Origin: JALHSW01 sp038321755
GTDB taxonomy: Bacteria > Actinomycetota > Acidimicrobiia > IMCC26256 > PALSA-555
Reading direction: 5' to 3'
Assembly (NCBI GenBank): GCA_038321755.1
Contig: JBBQFJ010000003.1
Span: 1-54,577, forward strand
DNA length: 54,577 nt
The notes beneath the pieces are model-generated. The model was not told the origin of the DNA, ran no database searches, and was given only the letters and a program-made list of their open reading frames with translations. Position numbers and translations under genes: made by a program. Each line of letters starts with the position of its first letter. Positions within the stretch are counted from its first letter, which is position 1. Positions 34,221 to 43,276 of the stretch are shown in pieces.

Positions 34221-35519
34221 TCAGCCGAAGTCTCGGTGGGCCGCGGCCCGCAGGGAGTCCCGGAAGTCGGGGTGACCGATCTCGGCGAGCGCGACGGCCC
34301 GTTCCCGCACGGTCAGCCCGGCGAGCTCGACGGCTCCGTACTCGGTGATGACGACATCGGCGTGGTGACGCGGCGTGGTGATCGTCGTCCCACCCGGGAA
34401 GCGGTCGACGATCCGCGGGAGGCGCACGCCCTGCACCTCGGACGCGGACGGGACGCAGATCAGCGCGCGGTCCGACAGCTGGAACCCGGAGACCGACACG
34501 AAGTCCTCGTGACCGCCGATGCCGGAGTACTGCTTGGCCCCGAGCGTGTCGGCGGCGACCTGCCCCTCCAGGTCGACCAGCAGCGCACCGTTGATCGTCA
34601 CCATGTAGCGGTTCTCCGCGATCAGCGTCGGCGTGTTCACCACGTCGACGGGGAGGAAGCGCACGTCCTCATTGCCATCGAGCCATCGGTACAGCTCGGC
34701 GGTCCCCGCAGCGAACGTCGTCACCGAGAAGCCGTCGAATCGGCTCCCCTTCCGGTTCGTGACCTTCCCGGACGCGTGCAGGTGCATCAGGCCGGTCGTG
34801 AACATCTCGGAGTGGATCCCGTAGTCACCTCCGTCACCCTCGGAGAGGATCTTGGCGATCGTGCTCGGGATGCCCCCGATGCCCGTCTGGAGGGTGCACC
34901 CGTCGTGCACGTACCGCGCGGCGTGCTCGGCGATGGCCCGCTCGGCCTCGGTGGGCGCCGTGTCCGGCAGCACGAACGGCTCGTAGTCGGCTTCGATCAG
35001 GACGTCGATCTCGTCGATGTGCAGGGTGTTCGTGAACGAAGGAGGGAGGCCCGCGGTGCGCGGCAAGCGGGCGTTCGCCTCGACGATCAACAGGCGATCG
35101 GGGTCACGCCCGGCATCGCGGATCATGTCGATGGTCGCACCGGCGTGGAGCGAGAAGGTGAGGTTGCCGTCGGCGTCGGGCGTGCTCGCGGCGGTCGCGA
35201 CCGCTCGGGGGTGCACCCGCTGCGCGACGAGCGCGAAGCGCCGGAAATCGGAGGGGACGAACTGCACGTCGTGTCCGGAGTCGCGCAGGAATCGCTCGGC
35301 CGGCCCGAAGAAGCCGCTGCGCAAGCGCACGTTGCGCCGGGTGAACAGCGTGAACAGGTCGATGAGGAGCGCGCCGTGCACCACGAGATCCTCGAAGTCG
35401 TCTCGCTCGCCGAGCGCCTTGAGCAGCTCACTCGGCTGCCCGGGCCCGAGCGGGACCGCGAGCTGGTCTCGCGCTCTGATGCGCCCGGCAGCCTCCACGG
35501 GGGTCAGGCGCTCCGTCAC
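34221..35519 (-). CDS. Acetyl-CoA hydrolase/4-hydroxybutyrate CoA-transferase family
   Basis: A 432-residue class I CoA-transferase with both halves in one chain. The N-terminal half has VPLGPGQPSELLKAL; the C-terminal half has TLQTGIGGIPSTIAKIL, GIHSEMFTTGLMHL with the probable catalytic Glu, and GAKQYSGIGGHEDFVSVS, then TTPRHHADVVITEYGAVELAG. It exchanges or hydrolyses acyl-CoA, probably using acetyl-CoA. GTG at 35519. Convergent with the SDR gene, 18 nt apart, and divergent from the sigma factor gene; a 13-bp tandem repeat lies between. Confidence 0.88.
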   Translation of the reverse strand: MTERLTPVEAAGRIRARDQLAVPLGPGQPSELLKALGERDDFEDLVVHGALLIDLFTLFTRRNVRLRSGFFGPAERFLRDSGHDVQFVPSDFRRFALVAQRVHPRAVATAASTPDADGNLTFSLHAGATIDMIRDAGRDPDRLLIVEANARLPRTAGLPPSFTNTLHIDEIDVLIEADYEPFVLPDTAPTEAERAIAEHAARYVHDGCTLQTGIGGIPSTIAKILSEGDGGDYGIHSEMFTTGLMHLHASGKVTNRKGSRFDGFSVTTFAAGTAELYRWLDGNEDVRFLPVDVVNTPTLIAENRYMVTINGALLVDLEGQVAADTLGAKQYSGIGGHEDFVSVSGFQLSDRALICVPSASEVQGVRLPRIVDRFPGGTTITTPRHHADVVITEYGAVELAGLTVRERAVALAEIGHPDFRDSLRAAAHRDFG

Positions 35520-35547
35520 GGGGTCAGCGTACGCGGGACCTCGCCGG

Positions 35548-35583
35548 TACAAGAGACCAGTACAAGAGACCAGTACAAGAGAG
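35548..35583. repeat. 13-bp tandem repeat in a divergent promoter region
   Basis: TACAAGAGACCAG occurs at 35548 and 35561, followed by a partial copy at 35574. It lies between the start codons of the CoA-transferase (35519, minus) and the ECF sigma factor (35679, plus). Its A-rich composition contrasts with the surroundings. It could be iterated binding sites or slippage-prone DNA. Confidence 0.85.
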
Positions 35584-35678
35584 AGGACGAGGGCCGGGAG
35601 GGGATCCGGTGCGCCAGGGATCCGAACAGGGGCCAAGATGAAGCCATCCACGACGACCCACTGCCGCGAAGAGAGAGT

Positions 35679-36284
35679 GTGGAACCCCCCGAGGTCGGCG
35701 CGCTCGGAGACGGCCGCCTCGTCGAGGCGATCGTCGCCCGACAGCCCGAAGCGCTCGAAGAGGCGTACAAGCGCCATTCGGCGCCAGTGTTCGGTGTCGC
35801 GCGGCGCGTCCTCGGCGACCGGGTGCTGGCCGAGGAGATCATGCAGGAGGTGTTCCTGCGCCTCTGGCGCGACCCGGCGCGTTTCGACGCGACGCGAGGC
35901 ACGTTGCGGTCCTACCTCTTCATCGACGCGAACGCCCGAGCGATCGAGCTGATCCGTAGCGACACCGCCCGACGAGGCCGCGAGGACCGCACGACCAAGC
36001 AGTCCCACCCCAGCCCGGTCGACGTCGAACGCGAGGTCTGGGACGCCGCCCTTGCCGATCACCTGCGTGAGGCCCTCGACTCGCTCTCGGACGGCGAGCG
36101 CGACGCGATCGAGCTGGCGTACTTCGGCGATCACACGTATCGCGAGGTCGCGTTGATCCTCGACCAGCCCGAAGGCACCATCAAGACACGCATCCGCACG
36201 GGCCTCATGCGACTGCGCGATCGCCTCCTCGCCGTCGACATCGGCACGGATGGCGCTGGAGGTGAGTCATGGCGCATGAGCTGA
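35679..36284 (+). CDS. ECF-type RNA polymerase sigma factor (SigK/SigL-like)
   Basis: A 201-residue sigma-70 family protein with only regions 2 and 4. Region 2 spans about 20-85 (YKRHSAPVFGVARRVLG, EIMQEVFLRLWRDP, LRSYLFIDANARAIELIR); region 4 is near 130-190 (LSDGERDAIELAYFGDHTYREVA, EGTIKTRIRTGLMRLRDRL). It directs RNA polymerase to a specific promoter set and is presumably held inactive by the RskA-like protein encoded next, whose start overlaps by 16 nt. The start is a GTG at 35679 after a GA-rich stretch; the in-frame extension upstream is unlike the family. Confidence 0.88.
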   Translation: MEPPEVGALGDGRLVEAIVARQPEALEEAYKRHSAPVFGVARRVLGDRVLAEEIMQEVFLRLWRDPARFDATRGTLRSYLFIDANARAIELIRSDTARRGREDRTTKQSHPSPVDVEREVWDAALADHLREALDSLSDGERDAIELAYFGDHTYREVALILDQPEGTIKTRIRTGLMRLRDRLLAVDIGTDGAGGESWRMS

Positions 36285-37012
36285 CCCCGAGCGAGGCGCG
36301 CGAGCTCCTCGGCGCCTACGCGCTCGACGCGCTCGACGACGACGAGCGCCGCCAGCTCGAACAGCACCTCCTCACTGACGCCGATGCCCGCGCCGAGCTC
36401 CACGCGCTCCAGCTCGGCGCATCCTGGCTCGAGCAGTCGAGCGAACGACCGTCGAAGGACGCCTGGAGCCGCATCGCGGCACAGCTCGACGAAGAACCAG
36501 ACGAGCAGCCCGTCGGTGAGGCCGCGGTCGTCTCGTTGCCGGAGCACCGTGCTCGTCGCGCGGGCATCGGCCGGATCCTGGCGATCGCCGCGGCCATCGT
36601 CGCCGTCGTCGTGATCGCCGGTGGCGTGCGAAGTGCGGTCGTCGACGACACGAACGTCAGCGACGCCGCTCTGGCCGCAGCCGTCGAAGCAGCGAATCGG
36701 GCGCCGGGCGCGACAAGGCTGCCGCTGCGCGACAGCGTCGGGAAGGTCACCGCGAACGCCGTCGTGCTCCCCAACGGCGACGGGATCCTGACCGCGACGT
36801 TGCCGACCCTTGCCGAGCGCCGCACCTACGAGCTCTGGGCTCTCACCGATGACGGCCCGGTCTCCCTGGGCACGCTCGGACGCGATGCGAGCCCGCACGC
36901 GTTCCACGCCGAGCTCCCCATGTCGGGCATGTCGCTCACCGACGAACCTGCCGGCGGTGTCCCGAAGCCCACCGGTCCCGTGGTCGCCCGGGGCGATCTC
37001 GCGCCCTCCTAG
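36269..37012 (+). CDS. RskA-like membrane anti-sigma factor
   Basis: A 247-residue single-pass protein. The N-terminal cytoplasmic anti-sigma domain is LLGAYALDALDDDERRQLEQHLL, without the Cys-containing zinc motif, as in RskA. One membrane helix is at about 98-118 (RILAIAAAIVAVVVIAGGV), and the C-terminal extracytoplasmic RskA domain has RTYELWALTDDGPVSLGTL. The 16-nt overlap with the sigma gene indicates coupled synthesis. Release of sigma probably follows regulated proteolysis of this protein; the signal is unknown. Confidence 0.86.
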   Translation: MAHELTPSEARELLGAYALDALDDDERRQLEQHLLTDADARAELHALQLGASWLEQSSERPSKDAWSRIAAQLDEEPDEQPVGEAAVVSLPEHRARRAGIGRILAIAAAIVAVVVIAGGVRSAVVDDTNVSDAALAAAVEAANRAPGATRLPLRDSVGKVTANAVVLPNGDGILTATLPTLAERRTYELWALTDDGPVSLGTLGRDASPHAFHAELPMSGMSLTDEPAGGVPKPTGPVVARGDLAPS

Positions 37013-37094
37013 GAGGGCCCGCGGGCCACGCTCGCTTCCGCCCCACCGAGCCGTTCGTCACCTACGGTGGCGCGATTCGACAGCGGGGGCATCC

Positions 37095-39527
37095 GTGAGC
37101 ACGACGAAGACGGCCGAGCGCGAGCACCACGGCCCGGACTTCCACGACCGACTCGAGCACTGGCGCCACGGGACGTTCGGCCCTGCGTCGGAGGAGCCCT
37201 ACCGACGGCGCACCGTCGACTGGGTGCGCCTGGTCTTCTCCGCCGTCGCGCTCGCCGTCCTCATCGCGCACGAAGGCGACCTCGGGCGCATCGAGCAGAG
37301 CATCTTCACGTTCTTCAACACGCTGCCCGACGACCTCAGCTCGCTCTTCACCCTGCTGTACCGCCTCGGCGCGCTCTGGGCCGTCGGCATCGTCGTCATC
37401 GCGGCGCTCGTCGCACGTCGCTGGCGACTGGCGCGCGACCTGGCGATCTCGGGCGCGCTCGCGTGGTTCCTCGCTCGGCTGATCGGCGCGCTCGTCGTCA
37501 GCGAAGCCAGCCTCACCAAGAGCCTCGACGTCGTGACCCGGTTCGGCGACGACACACCGAGCTTTCCGCTCGTTCGCCTCGCAGTGATCGCCGCGGTCAT
37601 CTTCACCGCGTCCCCCTACCTGACCCGACCCATTCGCCGGCTCGGCCAGCTCCTCATGATCACGTTGGCGCTGTCGGCGATGTACCTCGGCACCGGGTTC
37701 CCCGACAGCATCCTCGCAGCACTGTTCCTCGGCTGGGGGGTGGCCGCGGTCGTCCACCTCGCGTTCGGCTCGCCCGGCGGACGCCCGACGAGCGCGCAGA
37801 TCGCGTCGTCGCTCGAGGAGCTCGGCGTGCACGCGAGTGACGTCCAGCTCGCGACGCTGCAACCACCGAACGGCACGCTCATGACCGCGCAAGATGCGGA
37901 CGGCGCTCTGAAGATCAGGGTGCTCGGCCGCGACGAAGCCGACGCACAGCTGATGGCGAAGGCGTGGCGCTTCATCGCCTACAAGAGCGGCGGGCCGGCG
38001 TTGCACCTCACGCGCCTCGAAGACGTGGAGCAGCAGGCGTACACGACGCTGCTCGCGGAGCGCGCGGGCGTGCGCGTGCCGCGGGTCGTGGTCGCCGGCA
38101 CCGCCGGACCTGGCGCCGCGCTCCTCGTCGAGCGACCGATCGACGGCGTGCTACTCGCCGACGCAGACCCGAAGACGATCACCCCTGCGGTGCTCCGAAA
38201 GCTCTGGACGCAGGTGCAGGAGATGCACGCGGCGCAGGTCGCACACGGTCGGCTCAACGCACGGCACATCCTGCTCACCTCGAGTGGACCGGCGATCGTC
38301 GACTTCGACACTGCGTCGGGTGCCGCCCCCGCGGGACGACGGAGCAACGATGTTGCGGAGCTCCTCGCGAGCACCGCGTTCCTCGTGGGGCACGAGAAGG
38401 CGATCAAGGCGGCGATGGCCACCCTGGGGAACGCGGCGGTGGTCGACGCGCTCGGCTACCTCCAACCCGCGGCGCTCAGCAGCGACATGCACCCGGCGAA
38501 GCGCCACGACCGCAAGGAATCCAGCAAGGACATCGGCGCGCTCCGCGACCTGACCGCCGAGGCGACCGGCACCGACGCTCCGGCGCTGCAGCAGCTCTAC
38601 CGGGTGAGCGGCACGAACCTCATGATGGCAGTGGGAACGCTGATCGCGATCAGCGCGCTCCTCAGCCAGGTCGGCGACCCGCAGACGCTCTGGGACACGG
38701 TCACCAACGCAGATCTCGGCTGGCTCATCATCGCGATGCTGGTGTCCTTCGCGACCAACATCGCGACGGCGATCGCACTGATGGGTTGCGTCCCGGTGCG
38801 ACTCCCCCTCTGGCGCACGTCGGAGCTGCAGCTCTCGATGTCGTTCTCGAACCTTGCCGTCCCGGCGATCGGTGGGCTTGCGGCGCAGATCCGGTTCCTG
38901 CAGAAGCAGGGCGCCGACCTGGCATCTGCGGTGGCGTCGGGAGGCATCTTGATGAACGCCGGGAACATCTTCGTCCAGATCGTCATGTTCCTCATCGCCA
39001 TCGCGCTCTCGCCGGTCTCGATCAAGACGGGCAAGATCCCGGTGAGCAGCATCGAATCCTTCGTGCTGATCGCGGTGCTGGTGATCGTGCTGGTCGTCGC
39101 GGTGATCCTGCTCGTGCCGAAGATCCGAAACATGGTGACCGGCCCACTGAAGAGCGCGTGGGCGACCATCTGGGCGGCGATGCGCTCCCCGCGCCAGCTC
39201 GCGCTCCTCTTGATCGGGAACGCGATCAACGCCCTCATGTACGCCTTCGTGTTGCTCGCGTGCATCGAAGCGTTCGGTGGATCGATCAACTTCTGGACCT
39301 TGCTCGCGATCAACATCTTCGTCTCGACCATCGCGTCGCTCGTGCCGATCCCCGGCGGGAACACGGCAGTGTCGGCGGTCGGGCTCTCGGGTGCGCTGAC
39401 GGCTGCGGGCGTCTCGACCGACGTCGCGGTTGCCGCGGTGCTCACGGATCAGCTCGTGGCGAACTTCATCCCCGCGGTGCCCGGCTGGCTCGCGACGAAG
39501 AATCTGCTCGACGACGGCTATCTCTAG
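37095..39527 (+). CDS. Kinase-like domain fused to flippase-like (LPG synthase/YbhN) membrane domain
   Basis: An 810-residue membrane protein. The N-terminal part has about six helices. The middle, about 240-500, is soluble and resembles an aminoglycoside/RIO-type kinase: HGRLNARHILL at about 384, then AIVDFDTASG. The expected HGD catalytic Asp is Arg, so it is probably an inactive or binding domain. The C-terminal third is the flippase-like domain of MprF/YbhN proteins (FSNLAVPAIGGLAAQIRFLQKQG, LVPIPGGNTAVSAVGLSGALTAAGV). It should move or handle a lipid-linked glycan or phospholipid. Start GTG 37095 after a G-rich site. Confidence 0.8.
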   Translation: MSTTKTAEREHHGPDFHDRLEHWRHGTFGPASEEPYRRRTVDWVRLVFSAVALAVLIAHEGDLGRIEQSIFTFFNTLPDDLSSLFTLLYRLGALWAVGIVVIAALVARRWRLARDLAISGALAWFLARLIGALVVSEASLTKSLDVVTRFGDDTPSFPLVRLAVIAAVIFTASPYLTRPIRRLGQLLMITLALSAMYLGTGFPDSILAALFLGWGVAAVVHLAFGSPGGRPTSAQIASSLEELGVHASDVQLATLQPPNGTLMTAQDADGALKIRVLGRDEADAQLMAKAWRFIAYKSGGPALHLTRLEDVEQQAYTTLLAERAGVRVPRVVVAGTAGPGAALLVERPIDGVLLADADPKTITPAVLRKLWTQVQEMHAAQVAHGRLNARHILLTSSGPAIVDFDTASGAAPAGRRSNDVAELLASTAFLVGHEKAIKAAMATLGNAAVVDALGYLQPAALSSDMHPAKRHDRKESSKDIGALRDLTAEATGTDAPALQQLYRVSGTNLMMAVGTLIAISALLSQVGDPQTLWDTVTNADLGWLIIAMLVSFATNIATAIALMGCVPVRLPLWRTSELQLSMSFSNLAVPAIGGLAAQIRFLQKQGADLASAVASGGILMNAGNIFVQIVMFLIAIALSPVSIKTGKIPVSSIESFVLIAVLVIVLVVAVILLVPKIRNMVTGPLKSAWATIWAAMRSPRQLALLLIGNAINALMYAFVLLACIEAFGGSINFWTLLAINIFVSTIASLVPIPGGNTAVSAVGLSGALTAAGVSTDVAVAAVLTDQLVANFIPAVPGWLATKNLLDDGYL

Positions 39528-39548
39528 CCCGTTCGGCGATCGCGAACG

Positions 39549-40229
39549 ATGAGCCCCCATCCCCACTGGCGCCACTCGACCGATTCGACCTGGTTCGCGC
39601 CCCGAGCGCTCGACTGGTGGATGGGTGTCCTCTTCGCGATCGGTGCGGCGTGCTTCGCGCTGGGCGCACTCCCGGGCTACCTCGGCGCGGTGGGTGGCCA
39701 CGCCGACGGGATCACGTTCTTCGTCGGGTCGATCTTCTTCACGACCGCCGGCTACCTGCAGTACCGGGAGTGTGGCGACGGGCGGGTCGTGTCCTGGCGG
39801 CCACGCCGGCCCGAGTGGGTCGCGGCGGCCGTGCAGCTCGTCGGGACGGTCTTCTTCAACCTGAGCACCTTCCACGCTCTGGAGCAGAACCTGAGCCAAG
39901 ACCAGGCCAACCAGCTCGTGTGGCGCCCGGACGTCCTCGGGTCGATCTGCTTCCTCGTGGCCAGCTCGATCGCGTGGGTCTGCGTCGTCCACCGGCTCTG
40001 GGCCTGGCGACCCCGAGGTCTGGCGTGGTGGATCGCCGGACTGAACCTGCTCGGTTCGATCGCGTTCGGCGTGTCGGCGGCTGCGGACAAGTTCGTGACG
40101 ACCGATGCCCAGGTGCGCAACGCGACCCTGATGAACCTCGGGACGTTCATCGGCGCACTCGGGTTCCTCATCGCCGCAGTGCTGCTGCTCCCCGAACGGA
40201 CGCAGCTCGAGGCCGGAGCGGCGGCCTGA
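39549..40229 (+). CDS. YrhK-like membrane protein
   Basis: A 226-residue polytopic protein with about five helices, for example WMGVLFAIGAACFALGALPGYLG, FFVGSIFFTTAGYLQYREC and MNLGTFIGALGFLIAAVLLL. The SIFFTTAGYLQYRE and VFFNLSTFHALEQNL motifs suggest YrhK-like proteins of unknown function. It begins 21 nt after the flippase-like gene and is probably cotranscribed. It converges on the metallo-beta-lactamase-fold gene. Confidence 0.65.
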   Translation: MSPHPHWRHSTDSTWFAPRALDWWMGVLFAIGAACFALGALPGYLGAVGGHADGITFFVGSIFFTTAGYLQYRECGDGRVVSWRPRRPEWVAAAVQLVGTVFFNLSTFHALEQNLSQDQANQLVWRPDVLGSICFLVASSIAWVCVVHRLWAWRPRGLAWWIAGLNLLGSIAFGVSAAADKFVTTDAQVRNATLMNLGTFIGALGFLIAAVLLLPERTQLEAGAAA

Positions 40230-40236
40230 GACCCGA

Positions 40237-41058
40237 TCAGGTCGAGATCGACCAGAGGTCGTGCGCCAACACGATCTCGCCGTCGAAGTGCGCGGCGGCG
40301 CGGTCGGTCCAGTCGGTCTCGCTCCCAGGCGCCGGCGGCGGCACCGGGTGCGTGAGCACCAGCGTCTTCACGCCCGCGCGCGCGGCGGTTGCGCCGGCGT
40401 CCTCCACCGAGGAGTGGTAGTCGAGGATGTCCTGGAGGCGAGCGCTCGGGATGTTCTCGACGAGATCGGGGCGGATCACCGTCTGCACGTAGACGTCGGC
40501 GTCCGCGCACAACCGGTCGAGGCCGTCGCACGGCACCGTGTCACCGGCGATCGCGACCACAGCGCCTTCGGACTCCACGCGGTAGCCGACGGTGTTCGTG
40601 ACCGGACGATGGTCGGTCGGCGCCGCGAGCACCCGCACCCCGTCGGCCTCGAACGCGACACCGTCGAGCACCTCGACGGTCGTGCACGACGGGTTCCACG
40701 TGAGGTCCGCGTGATGGTCGAGCCGGTAGCGGATGTCGTCGGAGAGCATCGCGAGGGTGCGGGCGACGAACGCCTCGGTGCCGGGCGGTCCCGTCACCGG
40801 GAGCGGGCTCTCGACCGGCGACATGACCCACCGTGTCGTCACCACGTCGTTGAAGTCGGAGACGTGATCACTGTGGAGGTGCGTGAGGAACTGCTGCTGG
40901 AGCATCGGTGGGAACACGCCGGCGCCCGCCAGTCGCATGACGACGCCCCGCCCACAGTCGAACAGCAACGGGAGACCGCCCGCTCGGACCAACGTTGCCG
41001 GTCCGGCGCGGTTCGCGTCGGGGATCGGCGATCCGGTGCCCAGGGTCACAACATCCAT
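40237..41058 (-). CDS. Metallo-beta-lactamase-fold hydrolase (RNase Z/AtsA-like)
   Basis: A 273-residue MBL-fold enzyme. The N-terminus VTLGTGSPIPDANRAGPATLV and the metal motif THLHSDHVSDF are typical of the ElaC/arylsulfatase AtsA group; IAGDTVPCDGLDRL supplies the bridging Asp and LVLTHPVPP the final His. Substrates in this group range from tRNA to sulfate esters and lactones; with no tRNA-processing exosite visible, a small-molecule ester is more likely. Adjacent to a lytic-transglycosylase-like gene 20 nt upstream on the same strand. Confidence 0.83.
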   Translation of the reverse strand: MDVVTLGTGSPIPDANRAGPATLVRAGGLPLLFDCGRGVVMRLAGAGVFPPMLQQQFLTHLHSDHVSDFNDVVTTRWVMSPVESPLPVTGPPGTEAFVARTLAMLSDDIRYRLDHHADLTWNPSCTTVEVLDGVAFEADGVRVLAAPTDHRPVTNTVGYRVESEGAVVAIAGDTVPCDGLDRLCADADVYVQTVIRPDLVENIPSARLQDILDYHSSVEDAGATAARAGVKTLVLTHPVPPPAPGSETDWTDRAAAHFDGEIVLAHDLWSIST

Positions 41059-41078
41059 GCCAGACGCTAACCGTCTGA

Positions 41079-42035
41079 TCAGGCGGCCGTACGAGTGAAC
41101 GCAACGGTCGACGACGCCGCGAGCCCCGACTGCCAGGTGTCGGCGGCCGGCGTCCATCGTCGGCCCGCGAACGTGACCGACGTGATGCCGAACTCGGCCG
41201 CGTGCCCGACGAGCCAGCTCGCGACCGTCCAGCCGCGAGGAGCATCGAGCGTGGCGTCGAGCGCGGGACTCCCGAGCTCCGCGGCGATCGCGGCGCCGAG
41301 CGTCGTGGTGGTGCTCGCAGGAACGCCCGACGGGATCACGCACCCCAACCCTGCGGTGATCTCCCCCGTGAATGCCTGGGCGAGCGCGCGCGCCTCGAGC
41401 TCCCAGTCGGCGTAGGCATCGGGCGCCCCGCTGCGCTGGACGGTCTGCGCCGCGACTGTCACCGGCAGCGTCTCCCACCCGGGCACGCGGGCCAGGTGCT
41501 CGTAGAAGGTCTGGGCTGCGTGGCTCGGGACCATCACCTCTTCCACGCTCCCCCAGCCCTGTGACGGCCGCTGCTGGAAGAGCCCGAGCGAGTCCGCGTC
41601 GCCGTACGGCAGGTTGTGCATGCGCGACTCCTGGAACGCGGTCGCGAGGGCGATGGAGACCGCGTGATCGGGGAGGCCCATGCGCTTCCCGACCGCGGCA
41701 ATCGTCGTGGCGTTCGCGGCTTGGTCGAAGGAGAGGGGGTAGTTGAGCCCGCTGACGTGCACGTGACACCCGGGCGGCGGTCCGGCCGTGCCGTGGGTCG
41801 TGAGCACCGACCGGATCCCCACGACCGCACCGACGAGCGCGGCGACGAGCAGGACGACCCCGATCGCGCGGAACCAGGACCGACCGCCCGGCGGGCGGCG
41901 GCGCGGCTTCCCCGAAGACCGGCTCTCCGAAGACCGGCTCCCCGAAGACCGGCTCCCCGAAGACCGCCTCTCCGAAGACCGCCGGAGAGGCGGCGGGGTC
42001 CCGTGCGCGCCGGAGCGAACTTCGGCGCGCACCAT
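41079..42035 (-). CDS. Membrane-anchored lysozyme-fold protein with RSSGS repeats
   Basis: A 318-residue protein. The cytoplasmic head contains five RRSSG/SRSSG-type pentapeptides encoded by a 15-bp tandem repeat. A membrane helix follows at about 56-74 (IGVVLLVAALVGAVVGI), then an outside domain with a lysozyme-like core: SIALATAFQESRMHN has the likely catalytic Glu, followed by DSLGLFQQRPSQGWG and AAQTVQRSGAPDAYADWE. It probably cuts or binds peptidoglycan. The Ser-rich head could be a phosphorylation site. Start ATG 42035 without a clear Shine-Dalgarno. Confidence 0.72.
   Translation of the reverse strand: MVRAEVRSGAHGTPPPLRRSSERRSSGSRSSGSRSSESRSSGKPRRRPPGGRSWFRAIGVVLLVAALVGAVVGIRSVLTTHGTAGPPPGCHVHVSGLNYPLSFDQAANATTIAAVGKRMGLPDHAVSIALATAFQESRMHNLPYGDADSLGLFQQRPSQGWGSVEEVMVPSHAAQTFYEHLARVPGWETLPVTVAAQTVQRSGAPDAYADWELEARALAQAFTGEITAGLGCVIPSGVPASTTTTLGAAIAAELGSPALDATLDAPRGWTVASWLVGHAAEFGITSVTFAGRRWTPAADTWQSGLAASSTVAFTRTAA
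41908..41982. repeat. Five 15-bp tandem repeats in the lysozyme-like gene
   Basis: Unit CTCCCCGAAGACCGG, with T/C and G/C variants, is repeated five times without gaps at 41908, 41923, 41938, 41953 and 41968. The period preserves the reading frame and encodes the Ser/Arg-rich head of the minus-strand protein. Copy number changes would lengthen or shorten that head without a frameshift. Confidence 0.9.
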
Positions 42036-42126
42036 CCGCCAATGCTAGGAGCCACCCGATGCCGGGAGCCGTCGGCGGCCCGAGCGCAGACGGTACGTTC
42101 CGGTCCACCGTCGAGGGAGCAGCACG

Positions 42127-43182
42127 ATGCCGGAACAGTTCGAAGCCGTGCGAGTGGTCCAGTGGACGACCGGGAACGTCGGTTCCCGAGCGCTCCGGGC
42201 CATGATCGGCAGCTCGCGGTTCGAGGTCGTCGGGTGCTTCGCGTGGAGCGACGACAAGGCTGGACGCGATCTCGGCGAGCTCGTCGGTCTCGATCCGGTC
42301 GGCATCGAGGCGACCGACGACGTCGACGCGCTCCTCGCACTCGCGCCCGACTGCATCAGCTACAACCCGCTCTGGCCCGACGTCGACGAGATGTGCCGCA
42401 TCCTCGAGGCGGGGATCAACCTCTGTTCGACCGCGGGGTTCATCACGGGTCGCTCCCTCGGCGACGCGGCCATCACGCGACTCGAGGCGGCCGCCCGTGC
42501 CGGTGGGGTCAGCCTCTTCGGCACGGGGATCAACCCGGGGTTCGCCAACCTGTTCGCACTCGCCTCGGCCGGCATCTGCGACCGGGTCGATCGGATCACG
42601 GTGCTCGAGTCGGCCGATGCGTCCGGGTACGCGTCAGCCGATACGCAACGCTCGGTCGGCTTCGCCCACGATCCGGCCGCGCCCGAGACCGCGGCGATGA
42701 CCGAGGCTGGGAGCGCGGTGTTCGGCGATGCCGTCGCGCTCATGGCCGACGCGCTCGGTGAGGAGCTCGACGAGATCGCGTTCGAGGTCGAGTACGCGAC
42801 CGCGACGCAGACGATGGACCTCGGCTTCATGGAGATCCCCGAGGGCACGGTGGCCGGCGTGTCGGCCTGCTGGTTCGGCGCGATCGGTCACCGGCGCCTG
42901 ATCGAGTGCCGCGTGAAATGGAAGATGGGTGCGCACATGGAGCCGGACTGGAAGCTGCGGCACGGGTACTTCGTCGAGATCGAGGGTGAGCCCACCGTCC
43001 GCAGCCAGCTGCAGATCCTGCCGCCACCCGACTGGTCGGAGCCCGAGTTCATGGGTCTCGGGATGATCATGACGGCGATGCCCGCGGTGAACGCGATCCC
43101 GGCGGTGTGCGCCGCCCGCCCGGGGATCGTGACCAACCGGGACCTTCCGCTCGTCACCGCGACCGGCTTCGCGAGCGTCTGA
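42127..43182 (+). CDS. NAD(P)-binding dihydrodipicolinate reductase-like protein
   Basis: A 351-residue Rossmann-fold protein. The nucleotide segment is VVQWTTGNVGSRALRAM, followed by VVGCFAWSDDKAG, CISYNPLWPDVDEMCRILEAGINLCSTAGF and GTGINPGFANLFAL. This matches the DapB-like/2,4-diaminopentanoate dehydrogenase-type group common in steroid- and lipid-degrading actinobacteria. The true substrate is unknown. GAGGGAG precedes the ATG. Monocistronic, divergent from the lysozyme-like gene. Confidence 0.78.
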   Translation: MPEQFEAVRVVQWTTGNVGSRALRAMIGSSRFEVVGCFAWSDDKAGRDLGELVGLDPVGIEATDDVDALLALAPDCISYNPLWPDVDEMCRILEAGINLCSTAGFITGRSLGDAAITRLEAAARAGGVSLFGTGINPGFANLFALASAGICDRVDRITVLESADASGYASADTQRSVGFAHDPAAPETAAMTEAGSAVFGDAVALMADALGEELDEIAFEVEYATATQTMDLGFMEIPEGTVAGVSACWFGAIGHRRLIECRVKWKMGAHMEPDWKLRHGYFVEIEGEPTVRSQLQILPPPDWSEPEFMGLGMIMTAMPAVNAIPAVCAARPGIVTNRDLPLVTATGFASV

Positions 43183-43276
43183 GCGCCCCACCCTCAGCCG
43201 ACCGCTGCCCCATGCACGCTCGGGGAACACCCAGGTCCACGCGCGAGGATCTTCGGAACCGCCGACAGGAGACGCT

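Noticed and set aside
34236..36284. A 680-codon plus-strand frame covering the CoA-transferase region
   Set aside because: The first two thirds are antisense to the CoA-transferase; only the portion from the GTG at 35679 has sigma-factor similarity.
30939..42000. Short tandem repeats at 30939, 35548 and 41908 considered as CRISPR
   Set aside because: Units are 13-15 bp and contiguous without spacers, and no cas genes are present.
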